From Enterococcus plantarum (GTDB lineage Bacteria > Bacillota > Bacilli > Lactobacillales > Enterococcaceae), in contig NZ_MIKA01000003.1 in the NCBI RefSeq assembly GCF_001730295.1, forward strand, positions 1 through 64,000: 64,000 nucleotides of DNA, read 5' to 3'. Each line of letters opens with the position of its first letter. The first letter of the stretch is position 1. The notes under the pieces are model-generated. The model searched no databases. It worked only from the letters and a program-made list of their open reading frames with translations, and had not been told where the DNA came from. The position numbers were made by a program, and so were the translations under genes. Positions 8,013 through 17,704 of the stretch are shown one piece after another.

Positions 8013-8942
8013 ATGAAAACAGCTTTTGTATTTAGTGGACAAGGCGCTCAGTATATTGGGATGGGCAAAGAATTATTTGATCAAGAAAATATTATTCAAG
8101 AAACATTTCAAGAAGCTAGTGATGCTCTAGGTTACGATATGGCAGAGCTTTGCTTTACTGAAAATGATCGATTAAACGAGACGATGTACACACAACCAGC
8201 GATTTTAACAGTTAGTATTGCCTTTTATCGTTTGTTGCAAGCTAAAGGGTATCAGCCTGATGTTGTGGCAGGTCTTAGCTTAGGTGAATACAGTGCGCTA
8301 GTTGCAAGTGGAGCGATTACCTTTAAAGAAGCTGTTCAACTTGTTGAAAAAAGAGGAAAGCTTATGACGGAGGCTGCCCCTTCTGGTACTGGGAAAATGG
8401 TTGCGGTGATGAACGCTGAACGATCCTTAATCGAAGCGTGTTGTCAAAAGGCAAGTGACATTGGAATCGTTTCGCCCGCAAATTATAATACACCTCAACA
8501 AATTGTAATTGGCGGTGAGACACCTGCAGTTGATAAGGCGGTAGACTTGTTAACAGAAGCTGGTGTTAAACGGATGATTCCGCTAAAAGTTAGTGGTCCT
8601 TTTCATACAGCCCTCTTAAAGCCGGCAGCTGAAAAATTAGCGATTGAACTAGAAAATATAAATTTTGCAGAAATGACGATTCCTGTGATTAGCAACACTA
8701 CAGCACAAGTAATGGCGCAAGCAGAAATAAAAGTATTATTAGAAAAGCAAGTAATGTCTGCTGTTCGTTTTGCTGATAGTATCGAAACGATAAAAAAAAT
8801 GAATGTTGATGCAATTATAGAAGTTGGACCAGGTAAAACACTGACTGGTTTTATTAAGAAGATTGACAAAGAAATAAAAACGGCTCGTGTCGAAGATGAA
8901 AAAACATTATCTGAAACTGAAGCTCTTTTAAATGGGAGGTAG
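8013..8942 (+). CDS. fabD: malonyl-CoA:ACP transacylase
   Basis: 309 residues. FabD moves malonyl from CoA to ACP. The N-terminus has FSGQGAQYIGMG; the nucleophile is Ser89 in GLSLGEYSALV; Arg lies in VEKRGKLM (about 114) and the catalytic His in SGPFHTALL (about 197). The GGGAG ribosome site is formed right at the end of the 120-bp repeat array. Its last codons overlap the fabG ribosome site (GGGAGG followed by TAG), suggesting translational coupling. Confidence 0.95.
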   Translation: MKTAFVFSGQGAQYIGMGKELFDQENIIQETFQEASDALGYDMAELCFTENDRLNETMYTQPAILTVSIAFYRLLQAKGYQPDVVAGLSLGEYSALVASGAITFKEAVQLVEKRGKLMTEAAPSGTGKMVAVMNAERSLIEACCQKASDIGIVSPANYNTPQQIVIGGETPAVDKAVDLLTEAGVKRMIPLKVSGPFHTALLKPAAEKLAIELENINFAEMTIPVISNTTAQVMAQAEIKVLLEKQVMSAVRFADSIETIKKMNVDAIIEVGPGKTLTGFIKKIDKEIKTARVEDEKTLSETEALLNGR

Positions 8943-8945
8943 CGA

Positions 8946-9683
8946 ATGGAACTCAAAGGAAAAAATGTGTTTGTTACAGGAAGTACTCGAGGAATAGGGA
9001 AAGCTGTAGCTTTAGCATTTGCTAAAGAAGGGGCCAATATTGTACTGAATGGGCGTGGAGAAATCAGCGCTGAACTAATTACTGAAATAGAATCGTTTGG
9101 TGTTAAATGTATCGGTATTTCTGGAGATATCGCAAGTTTCGAATCTGCGAGTAAAATGATCCAAGATACAATCGAAGGCTTAGGTTCAATCGATATTTTA
9201 GTTAATAATGCCGGGATTACGAACGATAAATTATTGTTGAGAATGTCAGAAGAAGATTTTACACGTTGTATCCAAATCAATTTAACTGGAACATTCAACA
9301 TGACACAACATGCAATTAAAAAAATGATGAAACAACGTAGTGGCAGTATCATTAACATGTCTAGTGTTGTTGGTTTGATGGGAAATATTGGTCAAGCGAA
9401 TTATGCGGCAAGTAAAGCTGGAGTCATCGGATTAACAAAATCTGTAGCGAGAGAAGTTGCTGCACGAGGAATTACATGTAATGCGATTGCACCTGGTTTT
9501 ATTGAAACTGAAATGACAGAAATTTTATCTGATAAAGTAAAAGAACAAATGAGCCAGCAAATTCCACTTCAATCGTTTGGTCAAGTGGAGGATGTGGCTA
9601 AAACGGCTATCTTTTTAGCAAGAAGTCCATATATTACAGGGCAGGTTTTAAATGTAGATGGTGGTTTAGTCATGAATGGCTAA
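8946..9683 (+). CDS. fabG: 3-oxoacyl-ACP reductase
   Basis: A 245-residue short-chain dehydrogenase. It has the NADP-binding motif TGSTRGIGKA at 11-20, NNAG near 87, the catalytic Ser in NMSSVVG (about 139) and Tyr/Lys in YAASKAG (about 152-156); it ends in the typical GQVLNVDGGLVM. FabG reduces 3-ketoacyl-ACP with NADPH. It starts 3 bases after the fabD stop and lies before fabF, the usual arrangement. Confidence 0.95.
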   Translation: MELKGKNVFVTGSTRGIGKAVALAFAKEGANIVLNGRGEISAELITEIESFGVKCIGISGDIASFESASKMIQDTIEGLGSIDILVNNAGITNDKLLLRMSEEDFTRCIQINLTGTFNMTQHAIKKMMKQRSGSIINMSSVVGLMGNIGQANYAASKAGVIGLTKSVAREVAARGITCNAIAPGFIETEMTEILSDKVKEQMSQQIPLQSFGQVEDVAKTAIFLARSPYITGQVLNVDGGLVMNG

Positions 9684-9709
9684 TGAATAGTCTTGAAAGG
9701 AGCGGTTGA

Positions 9710-10945
9710 ATGAATCGCGTAGTGATTACAGGTTATGGTGTAGCATCCCCAATAGGGAATGACGCAGAAACCTTTTTAGAAAGTTTACAAGTAGGAAAAA
9801 ACGGAATTGGTCCGATTACTAAATTTGATGCGGGTGAAACAGGCATTACATTAGCGGCAGAGGTAAAAGATTTTCCTTTTGATAAGTATTTTGCAAAAAA
9901 AGATGCTAAACGAATGGACATGTTTTCTCTATTTGGTATTTATGCAGCATTAGAAGCGATGGAAATGAGTAAATTAGATACGGATCAAATTGATGTAGAC
10001 CGTTTTGGTGTCATGGTAGGTTCAGGTATTGGTGGACTTCAAACGATTCAAGATCAAGTAACTCGAATGCGTGAAAAAGGACCTAAGCGAGTAGCGCCTT
10101 TATTTATCCCGATGGCAATTGGAAATATGGCGGCTGGTAATATCGCTCTACGTGTGGGAGCAAGAGGTACCTGTACGGCAACGGTCACAGCTTGTGCTAC
10201 GGCGAATAATTCGATCGGTGAAGCGTTTAGAAATATTAAACATGGTTATTCAGATGTACTATTAGCAGGTGGAACCGAAGCTTCTATCACTGAAATCGGG
10301 ATTGCAGGTTTTGCTTCATTAACAGCAGTTACTTCTGAGGAAGACCCGAAGAGAGGGTCGATTCCTTTTGACAAAGACCGTAGTGGTTTTGTGATGGGGG
10401 AAGGTGCTGGAATTTTAGTGCTGGAATCTTTAGAACACGCTCAAAAAAGAGGGGCTAAAATTTTAGGAGAAATCGTTGGATATGGTTCGAACTGTGACGC
10501 TTATCATATGACGTCGCCAAGACCTGATGGGAGTGGCGCTGCTAAAGCAATGAAATTAGCGATTGAAGAAGCCGCTATTGACACTGATAAAATTGGTTAT
10601 ATTAATGCCCATGGCACAAGTACACCATCCAATGATGTTGCAGAAACGAAAGCCATTCAAACTGCTCTAGGCGAAACTGCTCAAAAGGTCCGTGTCAGTA
10701 GTACAAAGAGTATGACGGGGCACGCTTTGGGCGCAACTGGGGGTATTGAAGCAATTGCAACATTAAATGCATTACAACATCAATTTATTCCACCAACAAT
10801 CAATGTTGATCAACTTGATGAAGCAATTGAAATAAATATTGTTACAAATGAAAGTCAAAAACATGAATTTGATTATGCTTTAACAAATTCTTTCGGCTTT
10901 GGTGGTCACAATGCAGTACTTTGTTTAAAACGTTGGGAGGATTAA
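9710..10945 (+). CDS. fabF: beta-ketoacyl-ACP synthase II
   Basis: A 411-residue condensing enzyme that elongates acyl-ACP with malonyl-ACP. The active-site Cys162 is in VTACATANNSIGEAF, with His in NAHGTSTPSND (about 302) and His in KSMTGHALGATGG (about 337). GFGGHNAVL closes the protein. GAAAGGAG precedes the ATG. The stop is one base from the accB ATG, with the GGGAGG ribosome site for accB inside the fabF end. Confidence 0.95.
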   Translation: MNRVVITGYGVASPIGNDAETFLESLQVGKNGIGPITKFDAGETGITLAAEVKDFPFDKYFAKKDAKRMDMFSLFGIYAALEAMEMSKLDTDQIDVDRFGVMVGSGIGGLQTIQDQVTRMREKGPKRVAPLFIPMAIGNMAAGNIALRVGARGTCTATVTACATANNSIGEAFRNIKHGYSDVLLAGGTEASITEIGIAGFASLTAVTSEEDPKRGSIPFDKDRSGFVMGEGAGILVLESLEHAQKRGAKILGEIVGYGSNCDAYHMTSPRPDGSGAAKAMKLAIEEAAIDTDKIGYINAHGTSTPSNDVAETKAIQTALGETAQKVRVSSTKSMTGHALGATGGIEAIATLNALQHQFIPPTINVDQLDEAIEINIVTNESQKHEFDYALTNSFGFGGHNAVLCLKRWED

Positions 10946-10946
10946 A

Positions 10947-11441
10947 ATGAATATCAATGAAGTGAAAGAATTATTAACGCAGTTTGATCAATCAACACTA
11001 ACGGAATTTGATCTTAAAGAAGGTTCCTTTGGTCTTTATATGAATAAAAATAAAGTGACGCAAAAATCATCTTCTGATGAAACAAAACAAGCAACTAACA
11101 ATAATGCAACGAATCAAGAGACCACAGAAGTTGCGAGCCAAACAATTGAAGTAAAAGAAACGGTTAATGAAACAGTAAAGGTAGAAGTAAAACCAGAAAA
11201 TTCAGAAGAAATCATTTCTCCAATCGTGGGCGTTGTGTATTTAAAACCAGCTCCGGATAAAGAAAACTTCAAACAAGTTGGTGATTCTGTGAAAAAAGGG
11301 GACGTCGTTTGTATTGTAGAAGCGATGAAACTGATGAATGAAATCACTGCAACGGTAGACGGTGTCATCACGGAAGTTTTGATAAAAAATGAAGATGTTG
11401 TGGAATTTAATCAACCATTATTCCGTGTCGCTATTTCTTAA
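10947..11441 (+). CDS. accB: biotin carboxyl carrier protein of acetyl-CoA carboxylase
   Basis: A 164-residue BCCP. It has an N-terminal helical region, a Thr/Glu/Val-rich flexible linker (about 40-82) and a C-terminal biotinyl domain with the biotin site [10 protein letters not shown], Lys128. The domain carries biotin between AccC and the AccA/AccD transferase. It lies between fabF and fabZ in the operon. Typical length and no anomalies. Confidence 0.95.
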   Translation: MNINEVKELLTQFDQSTLTEFDLKEGSFGLYMNKNKVTQKSSSDETKQATNNNATNQETTEVASQTIEVKETVNETVKVEVKPENSEEIISPIVGVVYLKPAPDKENFKQVGDSVKKGDVVCIVEAMKLMNEITATVDGVITEVLIKNEDVVEFNQPLFRVAIS

Positions 11442-11490
11442 ATTCAAATTTGATGTAGAAAGACAACCAAAACAAATAAGGAGTGTCGCT

Positions 11491-11910
11491 ATGAATATTG
11501 AAGAGATCAAAGCCATTATTCCTCATCGTTATCCTTTCTTATTATTGGATACTGTGGAAGAAATCGTAGTTGGGGAAAAAGTTATTGCAAAGAAAAATGT
11601 TACGATCAATGAACCATTTTTTCAAGGACATTTTCCAGGTGAGCCTGTTATGCCAGGTGTTCTGATTCTTGAAGCATTGGCGCAAGCGGGCGCTGTGGCG
11701 TTATTGTCGATGCCTGATTTTAAAGGCAAGACAGCCTATTTTGGTGGGATCGATAAAGCCAAGTTTAGACAAAAAGTTGTTCCAGGTGATACGTTGCTGT
11801 TAGAAGTAGAAATTATGAAAGTAAAATCAATAGCCGGCATCGGCAAAGGAACTGCGACTGTGAATGGGAAAAAAGTAGCGGAAGCAGAATTGACCTTTAT
11901 GATTGGATAG
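11491..11910 (+). CDS. fabZ: 3-hydroxyacyl-ACP dehydratase
   Basis: A 139-residue hot-dog-fold dehydratase. The motif [11 protein letters not shown] is at 10-20; the catalytic His is in [16 protein letters not shown] (about 47) and Glu in LEALAQAG (about 61). The ATG at 11491 is preceded by AAGGAG; the in-frame extension back to 11389 overlaps accB and is not plausible. In E. faecalis a second homologue, FabN, does the isomerization for unsaturated fatty acids and is encoded elsewhere. The place in the fab/acc operon marks this one as the plain dehydratase. Confidence 0.93.
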   Translation: MNIEEIKAIIPHRYPFLLLDTVEEIVVGEKVIAKKNVTINEPFFQGHFPGEPVMPGVLILEALAQAGAVALLSMPDFKGKTAYFGGIDKAKFRQKVVPGDTLLLEVEIMKVKSIAGIGKGTATVNGKKVAEAELTFMIG

Positions 11911-11917
11911 GTGAGCT

Positions 11918-13288
11918 ATGTTTTCAAAAGTTTTAATTGCAAATAGAGGAGAAATAGCAGTTCGAATCATTCGAGCATGTCGTGAATTAGGGGTACAAAC
12001 TGTTGCGGTATACTCAGAAGCAGATAAAGAAGCGTTACACACACAGCTTGCAGATGAAGCGATTTGTATCGGACCAGCGAAAGCGGCTGATTCATATTTA
12101 AATGTACAGAGTGTGCTAAGTGCAGCAATCGTTACTAATGCTGAAGCAATCCATCCCGGTTTTGGTTTCTTATCAGAAAATAGCCAGTTTGCAGCAATGT
12201 GTGAAGAGTGTAATATTACTTTTATTGGTCCAAAGGCAGCAACAATTGATGCAATGGGGAATAAAATCAACGCACGTGAATTGATGCAAGAAGCGAATGT
12301 TCCGGTTATCCCTGGAAGTACTGGTGTGATTAGTTCTGTTGAAGAAGCGTTGACGATTGCTGATAATATTGGATATCCAGTTATGTTAAAGGCTGCTGCT
12401 GGTGGCGGTGGTAAAGGAATTCGCAAAGTGATGAGTAAAGAAGAATTACCTCAACATTTCAATTCAGCACAGCAAGAAGCAAAAGCGGCATTTGGTAATG
12501 ATGATATGTATTTAGAAAAGATTATCTATCCAGCACGTCATATCGAAGTGCAAATTTTAGGTGACCAATATGGTCATGTGATTCATTTAGGAGAACGTGA
12601 TTGTTCGTTACAACGGAATAATCAAAAAGTTTTAGAGGAGTCACCTTCGATTGCAATCTCACCTGAAAAACGTCAGTTACTTGGTGAAACAGCAGTACGT
12701 GCAGCGAAAGCAGTCCACTATGAGAACGCAGGAACCATTGAATTTTTAATGGATCAATCGGGTGAATTTTACTTTATGGAAATGAATACTCGAATTCAGG
12801 TGGAACATCCTGTTACAGAAATGGTTACGGGGATCGATCTTGTTAAAGCACAGTTAAAAGTTGCATCTGGTGAAGAATTACCTTATACACAAGAAGATAT
12901 TAAAATCACAGGGCATGCAATTGAATGTCGAATCAATGCTGAAAATCCTGCGTTTAATTTTGCTCCTTCTCCTGGAAAAATCAACAATTTGTTGCTTCCA
13001 AGCGGCGGAATGGGATTAAGAGTGGATAGTGCTATGTATTCTGGTTATACGATTCCACCCTTTTATGATTCGATGATCGCTAAAGTAATCGTTCATGGAA
13101 ATGATCGAATGGATGCATTGATGAAAATGCAGCGGGCGCTTAATGAAATCGTAACGGATGGTATCATCACAAATTCGGAATTTCAACTAGATTTAATTAC
13201 ACATAAAAGTGTATTGGCTGGCGATTATGATACGAGCTTTTTACAAGAAACGTTTTTACCAAATTGGGAACCAGAAAGCGATAATTAA
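11918..13288 (+). CDS. accC: biotin carboxylase subunit of acetyl-CoA carboxylase
   Basis: A 456-residue ATP-grasp enzyme. The N-terminal domain begins [16 protein letters not shown]; the glycine-rich ATP loop [11 protein letters not shown] is near 160; EIQ..HGH-type residues follow ([23 protein letters not shown], about 208-230), and [14 protein letters not shown] is near 287. It carboxylates biotin on AccB using ATP and bicarbonate. Seven bases separate it from fabZ and 14 from accD. Confidence 0.96.
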   Translation: MFSKVLIANRGEIAVRIIRACRELGVQTVAVYSEADKEALHTQLADEAICIGPAKAADSYLNVQSVLSAAIVTNAEAIHPGFGFLSENSQFAAMCEECNITFIGPKAATIDAMGNKINARELMQEANVPVIPGSTGVISSVEEALTIADNIGYPVMLKAAAGGGGKGIRKVMSKEELPQHFNSAQQEAKAAFGNDDMYLEKIIYPARHIEVQILGDQYGHVIHLGERDCSLQRNNQKVLEESPSIAISPEKRQLLGETAVRAAKAVHYENAGTIEFLMDQSGEFYFMEMNTRIQVEHPVTEMVTGIDLVKAQLKVASGEELPYTQEDIKITGHAIECRINAENPAFNFAPSPGKINNLLLPSGGMGLRVDSAMYSGYTIPPFYDSMIAKVIVHGNDRMDALMKMQRALNEIVTDGIITNSEFQLDLITHKSVLAGDYDTSFLQETFLPNWEPESDN

Positions 13289-13302
13289 AAAGGAGCAAGT
13301 GT

Positions 13303-14169
13303 ATGGCTTTATTTAAAAAGAAAAACTACATTCGAATCAATCCGAATCGCGCGGGCGACCAACCTTCTGTAAAAAAACCTGCAGTTCCAGATAATATGTG
13401 GGCGAAGTGTCCTTGTTGTAAACGTACCTTATACACAAAAGACATGGGGGCAGAAAAAGTCTGTCCTTATTGCGGTTATAGCTTTAGAATTGGTGCTTGG
13501 GAGCGTCTAGCATTGACGGTAGATGAGAAAAGTTTTGAAGAATGGGATACAGATTTGATCACGAAAGATCCGTTAGACTTTCCTGATTATTTAGATAAAA
13601 TTACTAAGATGCAGGAAAAAACAGAATTACATGAAGCTGTTTTAACTGGAAAAGCCAAAGTCGACGGGCAAGAAATCGGTATTGGTGTGATGGATGCTAA
13701 TTTTATTATGGGGAGTATGGGCACTGTTGTAGGTGAAAAAATTACTCGATTGTTTGAACGAGCAACAGAACAACAATTACCAGTGATTATTTTTACCGCC
13801 TCAGGTGGAGCTAGAATGCAAGAAGGTATTTTTTCTTTAATGCAAATGGCGAAAATTTCTGGTGCGTTGAAACGTCACAGCAACGCTGGATTACTTTATG
13901 TTACTGTGTTGACTGATCCAACAACGGGTGGTGTTACTGCTAGTTTTGCTATGGATGGCGATGTTATAATAGCCGAACCGCAAAGTTTGATTGGTTTTGC
14001 TGGGCGTCGCGTGATCGAGCAAACGATCCGTCAAGAGCTGCCAGACGATTTTCAAAAAGCAGAGTTCTTATTAGATCATGGTTTTGTTGATAAAATTGTT
14101 CCTAGAAATCAGTTGCAAGAAACACTTAGTAAATTAATAAAGATTCACACGATGAAAGGGTGGAAATAG
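13303..14169 (+). CDS. accD: acetyl-CoA carboxylase carboxyltransferase subunit beta
   Basis: 288 residues. An N-terminal four-cysteine zinc ribbon (CPCCKRTLY...CPYCGYSF, about 37-60) precedes the crotonase-like transferase domain with [12 protein letters not shown] near 165. With AccA it transfers the carboxyl group from biotin to acetyl-CoA. The stop overlaps the region where accA translation begins. Confidence 0.95.
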   Translation: MALFKKKNYIRINPNRAGDQPSVKKPAVPDNMWAKCPCCKRTLYTKDMGAEKVCPYCGYSFRIGAWERLALTVDEKSFEEWDTDLITKDPLDFPDYLDKITKMQEKTELHEAVLTGKAKVDGQEIGIGVMDANFIMGSMGTVVGEKITRLFERATEQQLPVIIFTASGGARMQEGIFSLMQMAKISGALKRHSNAGLLYVTVLTDPTTGGVTASFAMDGDVIIAEPQSLIGFAGRRVIEQTIRQELPDDFQKAEFLLDHGFVDKIVPRNQLQETLSKLIKIHTMKGWK

Positions 14170-14171
14170 CG

Positions 14172-14957
14172 ATGGAAAAAACAGCCAATGATATTGTCAC
14201 CTTAGCTCGAGCACAGGATCGGTATACTACTTTAGAATATATTGCAGCAATTTTTGATGATTTTATGGAATTTCATGGTGATCGATACTTTGGTGATGAC
14301 CTGGCAATTGTTGGTGGCATTGCAACATTGGAAGAAAAACCAGTAACGGTTGTTGGCATTCAAAAAGGGCGTAATTTACCAGAGAATATCGAACGAAATT
14401 TTGGTGCTCCTCATCCAGAAGGGTATCGTAAAGCTTTAAGGTTAATGAAACAAGCAGAAAAATTTGGACGTCCAGTGGTAACATTTATCAATACAGCAGG
14501 AGCGTATTGTGGTATTGAGGCAGAAGAACGTGGTGAAGGTGAGGCAATTGCAAGAAATTTAATCGAGATGTCTGATTTGAGCGTTCCAATTATTGCAATT
14601 ATTATTGGTGAAGGCGGAAGCGGCGGTGCATTAGCACTTGCAGTAGGTGACGAAGTTTGGATGCTAGAGCACACGATTTATGCTGTCCTTTCACCTGAAG
14701 GATTTGCATCGATTTTATGGAAAGACGGCAGTCGCGCTAAAGAAGCAGCAGAACTAATGAAAATTACAGCGACAGAATTAAAAGAATTAACGATTATTGA
14801 TCGAGTGATTCCAGAAGAAATGAATGGCGAAGTCTTAGAACAATCGAAAATCAATCGGATGATCCAAAAAGCACTTATTAGTAAGTTCTCTGAGCTATCT
14901 AAATTAGAAACAAATGTGCTGTTAGAAAATCGTTACCAACGTTTCCGTAAATATTAA
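14172..14957 (+). CDS. accA: acetyl-CoA carboxylase carboxyltransferase subunit alpha
   Basis: 261 residues from the ATG at 14172, with an AGGGTGG ribosome site about 9 bases upstream inside the end of accD. A GTG at 14160 would add four residues and overlap accD. The transferase motif [18 protein letters not shown] and the [15 protein letters not shown] oxyanion region (about 155-170) are present. It is the last gene of the fab/acc operon. The nearest convincing terminator is at 15194-15237. Confidence 0.94.
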   Translation: MEKTANDIVTLARAQDRYTTLEYIAAIFDDFMEFHGDRYFGDDLAIVGGIATLEEKPVTVVGIQKGRNLPENIERNFGAPHPEGYRKALRLMKQAEKFGRPVVTFINTAGAYCGIEAEERGEGEAIARNLIEMSDLSVPIIAIIIGEGGSGGALALAVGDEVWMLEHTIYAVLSPEGFASILWKDGSRAKEAAELMKITATELKELTIIDRVIPEEMNGEVLEQSKINRMIQKALISKFSELSKLETNVLLENRYQRFRKY

Positions 14958-15193
14958 TCAAGGATAAAAAAGAGAGTGGAATGAAGTACGGTAGGTACTG
15001 TATAATAACAACTCGTACCCCGTGGACTTCTAATGTAATAAGAGGGAATTCAGGAAAATGGTGGGATTGTTTCTTTGCTTTTGAGGGATTCCAGTCAATT
15101 TCAGTTTGTTTTTGAAGCCATCAAATTTTTAGTACTTAGAATGCGATGTGATCGAAGTGTAACAAAGCTGTCGCTTCTCTTTTCACTTTATAT
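14958..15193 (+). other. non-coding region after accA, possible small RNA or long 3' UTR
   Basis: It holds no supportable gene. Near 14969 it begins with AGAGAGTGGAATGAAG, similar to the mosaic 3'-end repeats. A TATAAT at 15001-15006 could be a -10 (weak -35 TGGAAT about 18 bases upstream). Transcription from it would end at the terminator at 15194-15237, giving about 225 nt. I do not recognise an Rfam-type RNA here. Confidence 0.3.
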
Positions 15194-15237
15194 AAGATAG
15201 GGACATGACTCTAAGAGCTATGTTCCTATCTTTTTTA
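15194..15237 (+). terminator. terminator downstream of accA region
   Basis: AAGATAGGGACAT pairs with ATGTTCCTATCTT (one G-T wobble) around a loop of about 14 bases, followed by TTTTTATT. The following stretch 15238-15600 is AT-rich with no gene I can support. Confidence 0.85.
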
Positions 15238-15622
15238 TTGTGAATAAACTTTATATACTATGATGTCACCCCTAAATTAAAGGTGATTTTCCACCATTTT
15301 CAGGTTTTTTCATTGGTTAATGCAAATAGACCTTTTCAAATACTAAAACATGCGGATTTTATTTGGTCTGTGTGTTAATTCTATTCACGTTGTATCAAAG
15401 ATTTTTTATAAAGCGGTATCGTTGTTTTTTTTCGAGAACAAAAAGATTGACGAATGATTGTTCTATTTTGACAGGCATTCAATTTTCTCTTTTATTTGTA
15501 TGGAAAAGTTTACCATGAAAAACAGTGGAAAGACAAAACCATGTAATCTCGATTATTTAATCATTATTGAGTCTTATGAAAACTTATGATAAGCATTTAT
15601 AGAAATTTTTAAGGAAATGCAG

Positions 15623-15661
15623 TATAATACAAATTGGAGGAGTGCTAGCTTAGTACTCCTT
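15623..15661 (+). promoter_or_regulatory. promoter -10 and leader hairpin of the yqeG operon
   Basis: TATAAT (15623-15628) without a clear -35 is followed by a hairpin GGAGTGCTA-GCT-TAGTACTCC (about 15639-15659), which would lie at the very 5' end of the transcript. The gene starts 42 bases further on. A 5' hairpin could protect the mRNA; a regulatory role is only a guess. Confidence 0.4.
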
Positions 15662-15702
15662 TCACTATGAAAAAGTTCATCGTGGAGATGAGAGGAGTTA
15701 CT

Positions 15703-16230
15703 ATGTTTTCAAAATTTAAACCAACTTGGATGGTTGATGCGATTTATAAAATCACGCCAAACCAATTAAAAAAATTAGGGATCAAAGCTGTATTGACCGA
15801 TTTGGACAATACATTGATTGCGTGGGATAACCCAGATGGAACCGAAGAATTGCTGACATGGATTCTGGAAATGAAAAATGCCGGGATTCCTGTTGTGGTC
15901 GTTTCAAATAATAAATCTAGCCGCATAAAACGTGCAGTAGAGAAATTTGATCTTGAGTATGTTTCTAGAGCGTTGAAACCTTCGACAAGAGGATTTAGAG
16001 AAGCTGAAAAAAAACTGAATATGAAGCCAGAAGAATTAGTAATGGTCGGTGATCAGATCATGACGGATATTCGGGGGGCAAATGCTGCAGGAATCAGAAA
16101 TATTTTAGTGCGTCCAATTGTTGATACGGATGGTTGGAATACAAGAATCAATCGATTCTTTGAGCGAAAAATCATGAAGCATTTAGCGAAGAAACATCCA
16201 GATATGGTATGGAAAGGCGGACTAGAATGA
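15703..16230 (+). CDS. yqeG: YqeG-family HAD phosphatase
   Basis: 175 residues from the ATG at 15703 (GAGAGGAG upstream), the usual YqeG length; the longer frame from 15667 is unlikely. HAD motif I is LTDLDNTLIAW (about 28-38), motif II VVVSNN near 64, and motif III/IV MVGDQIMTDIRGAN near 110. The substrate is unknown. It overlaps yqeH by four bases (ATGA), at the head of the conserved yqeG-yqeH-yhbY-nadD-yqeK-rsfS cluster linked to ribosome assembly and NAD synthesis. Confidence 0.92.
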   Translation: MFSKFKPTWMVDAIYKITPNQLKKLGIKAVLTDLDNTLIAWDNPDGTEELLTWILEMKNAGIPVVVVSNNKSSRIKRAVEKFDLEYVSRALKPSTRGFREAEKKLNMKPEELVMVGDQIMTDIRGANAAGIRNILVRPIVDTDGWNTRINRFFERKIMKHLAKKHPDMVWKGGLE

Positions 16231-17342
16231 GTGAGCAAGAAGCAATTCATTGTATCGGTTGCGGTGCAATCATTCAAACAGATCAGCCCGATGAACTAGG
16301 CTACACGCCAAAGGCTGCTTTTGAAAAAGGGATGGAGACAGGGGAAGTGTATTGCCAACGCTGTTTTCGTTTAAGACACTATAATGACATTCAAGATGTT
16401 CAATTGACAGATGATGATTTTTTACGTCTGTTAAATGAATTGGGCAAAGAAGATGCCCTGATCGTAAATGTGGTTGATATTTTTGATTTTAACGGTTCAT
16501 TGATTCCTGGTTTACATCGTTTTATCGGAGATAATCCAGTATTGATGGTGGGAAACAAAGTTGATATTCTACCAAAATCATTGAAGAAACCAAAAATGGT
16601 CCAATGGATGAGAGAGCGTGCTCATGAAGAAGGGTTACGTCCAGTCGATGTTTTGTTAACTAGTGCCAAGAAACCACAAGAAATGGAAAATTTACTTGAA
16701 ACGATTGAAAAATATCGTGATGGTAAAGATGTTTATGTGGTCGGTGTAACAAATGTTGGTAAATCAACATTAATCAATCAAATCATTAAACAAACAGCTG
16801 GTGTTCAAGATGTTATCACAACATCACAATTTCCAGGTACAACATTGGATAAAATCGAAATTCCTTTAGAGGACGGACATTTCTTGATTGACACACCAGG
16901 AATCATTCATCGTCATCAAATGGCACATTATCTTGGGAAAAAGGATTTAAAAATCATTGCACCACAAAAAGAGATCAAACCAAAAGTGTATCAGCTGAAT
17001 CCAGAGCAAACACTATTTTTAGGTGGTTTAGCTCGATTTGACTTTATTCAAGGGGAACGTAGTTCGTTTATTGCCTATGTGTCAAATGACTTATCGATCC
17101 ACCGTACGAAATTGGTTACAGCAGACGGCTTCTATGAGAAACATGTTGGTGGGTTATTACAACCGCCGCGTCCAGATGAAGTAGCAGAATTTCCAGAGTT
17201 AGTCCGTTTTGAATTTTCGATCAAAGAAAAAACAGATATCGTATTCGCGGGACTGGGCTGGATCACGGTAACCGAACCCGGTGTCGTTGCTGGCTGGGCA
17301 CCAAAAGGCGTAGATGTTTTAAGAAGAAAAGCGTTGATTTAA
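16227..17342 (+). CDS. yqeH: ribosome biogenesis GTPase YqeH (circularly permuted)
   Basis: 371 residues from ATG 16227, which overlaps the yqeG stop. An N-terminal zinc finger (CIGCGAIIQ...CQRCFRLRHY) comes first, then a permuted G domain: G4 GNKVD near 116, G5 TSAKK near 149, G1 GVTNVGKSTLI near 174, switch TTLDKIEIP and G3 DTPG near 222. YqeH acts in 30S subunit maturation. An in-frame ATG at 16209 inside yqeG lacks a good ribosome site. Confidence 0.94.
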   Translation: MSEQEAIHCIGCGAIIQTDQPDELGYTPKAAFEKGMETGEVYCQRCFRLRHYNDIQDVQLTDDDFLRLLNELGKEDALIVNVVDIFDFNGSLIPGLHRFIGDNPVLMVGNKVDILPKSLKKPKMVQWMRERAHEEGLRPVDVLLTSAKKPQEMENLLETIEKYRDGKDVYVVGVTNVGKSTLINQIIKQTAGVQDVITTSQFPGTTLDKIEIPLEDGHFLIDTPGIIHRHQMAHYLGKKDLKIIAPQKEIKPKVYQLNPEQTLFLGGLARFDFIQGERSSFIAYVSNDLSIHRTKLVTADGFYEKHVGGLLQPPRPDEVAEFPELVRFEFSIKEKTDIVFAGLGWITVTEPGVVAGWAPKGVDVLRRKALI

Positions 17343-17373
17343 CCATAAGTGAGAACAGAGAGAAGGAAAATTA

Positions 17374-17685
17374 GTGGATTTAAGAGGAAAACAAAAGCGT
17401 TTTTTACGCAGTCAAGCGCACCATTTACAACCAATTTTTCAAATTGGTAAAGGCGGCTTAAATTCTGCGATGGTGGTACAAATCAATGAAGCATTGGAAA
17501 AACGCGAATTGATCAAAGTCACATTATTACAAAATACCGACGAGATAGCTGAAGATGTAGCAGAAGCATTAAAAGCAGATATTCATTGCGATATCGTTCA
17601 AATTATCGGCCGCGTATTAGTGTTATTTAAACCATCATCTAACGAAAAATACCAAAAGATCTCTAAAGAAGTTAAAGCAATTTAA
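17374..17685 (+). CDS. yhbY: YhbY-type (CRM domain) RNA-binding protein
   Basis: 103 residues, GTG start at 17374 with GAAGGAAAA upstream. It is a single CRM domain with IFQIGKGGLN (about 24-33, the GxxG-type RNA-binding loop) and ELIKVTLLQN. YhbY associates with pre-ribosomes. It sits between yqeH and nadD as in most Firmicutes. Confidence 0.92.
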   Translation: MDLRGKQKRFLRSQAHHLQPIFQIGKGGLNSAMVVQINEALEKRELIKVTLLQNTDEIAEDVAEALKADIHCDIVQIIGRVLVLFKPSSNEKYQKISKEVKAI

Positions 17686-17704
17686 AAACTTGGAGGTAAG
17701 AAAA

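Noticed and set aside
8603-9358. 251-codon minus-strand frame across fabD-fabG
   Set aside because: It lies fully over two well-supported enzymes on the + strand, has low-complexity Ser/Ile-rich translation and no ribosome site; a shadow.
11827-12426. 199-codon minus-strand frame across fabZ-accC
   Set aside because: Antisense to conserved accC sequence, no motif; a shadow of codon bias.
14958-15237. 6S RNA or RNase P RNA downstream of accA
   Set aside because: Conserved sequence blocks of these RNAs are not visible and the folding is not convincing; kept only as an unnamed RNA candidate.
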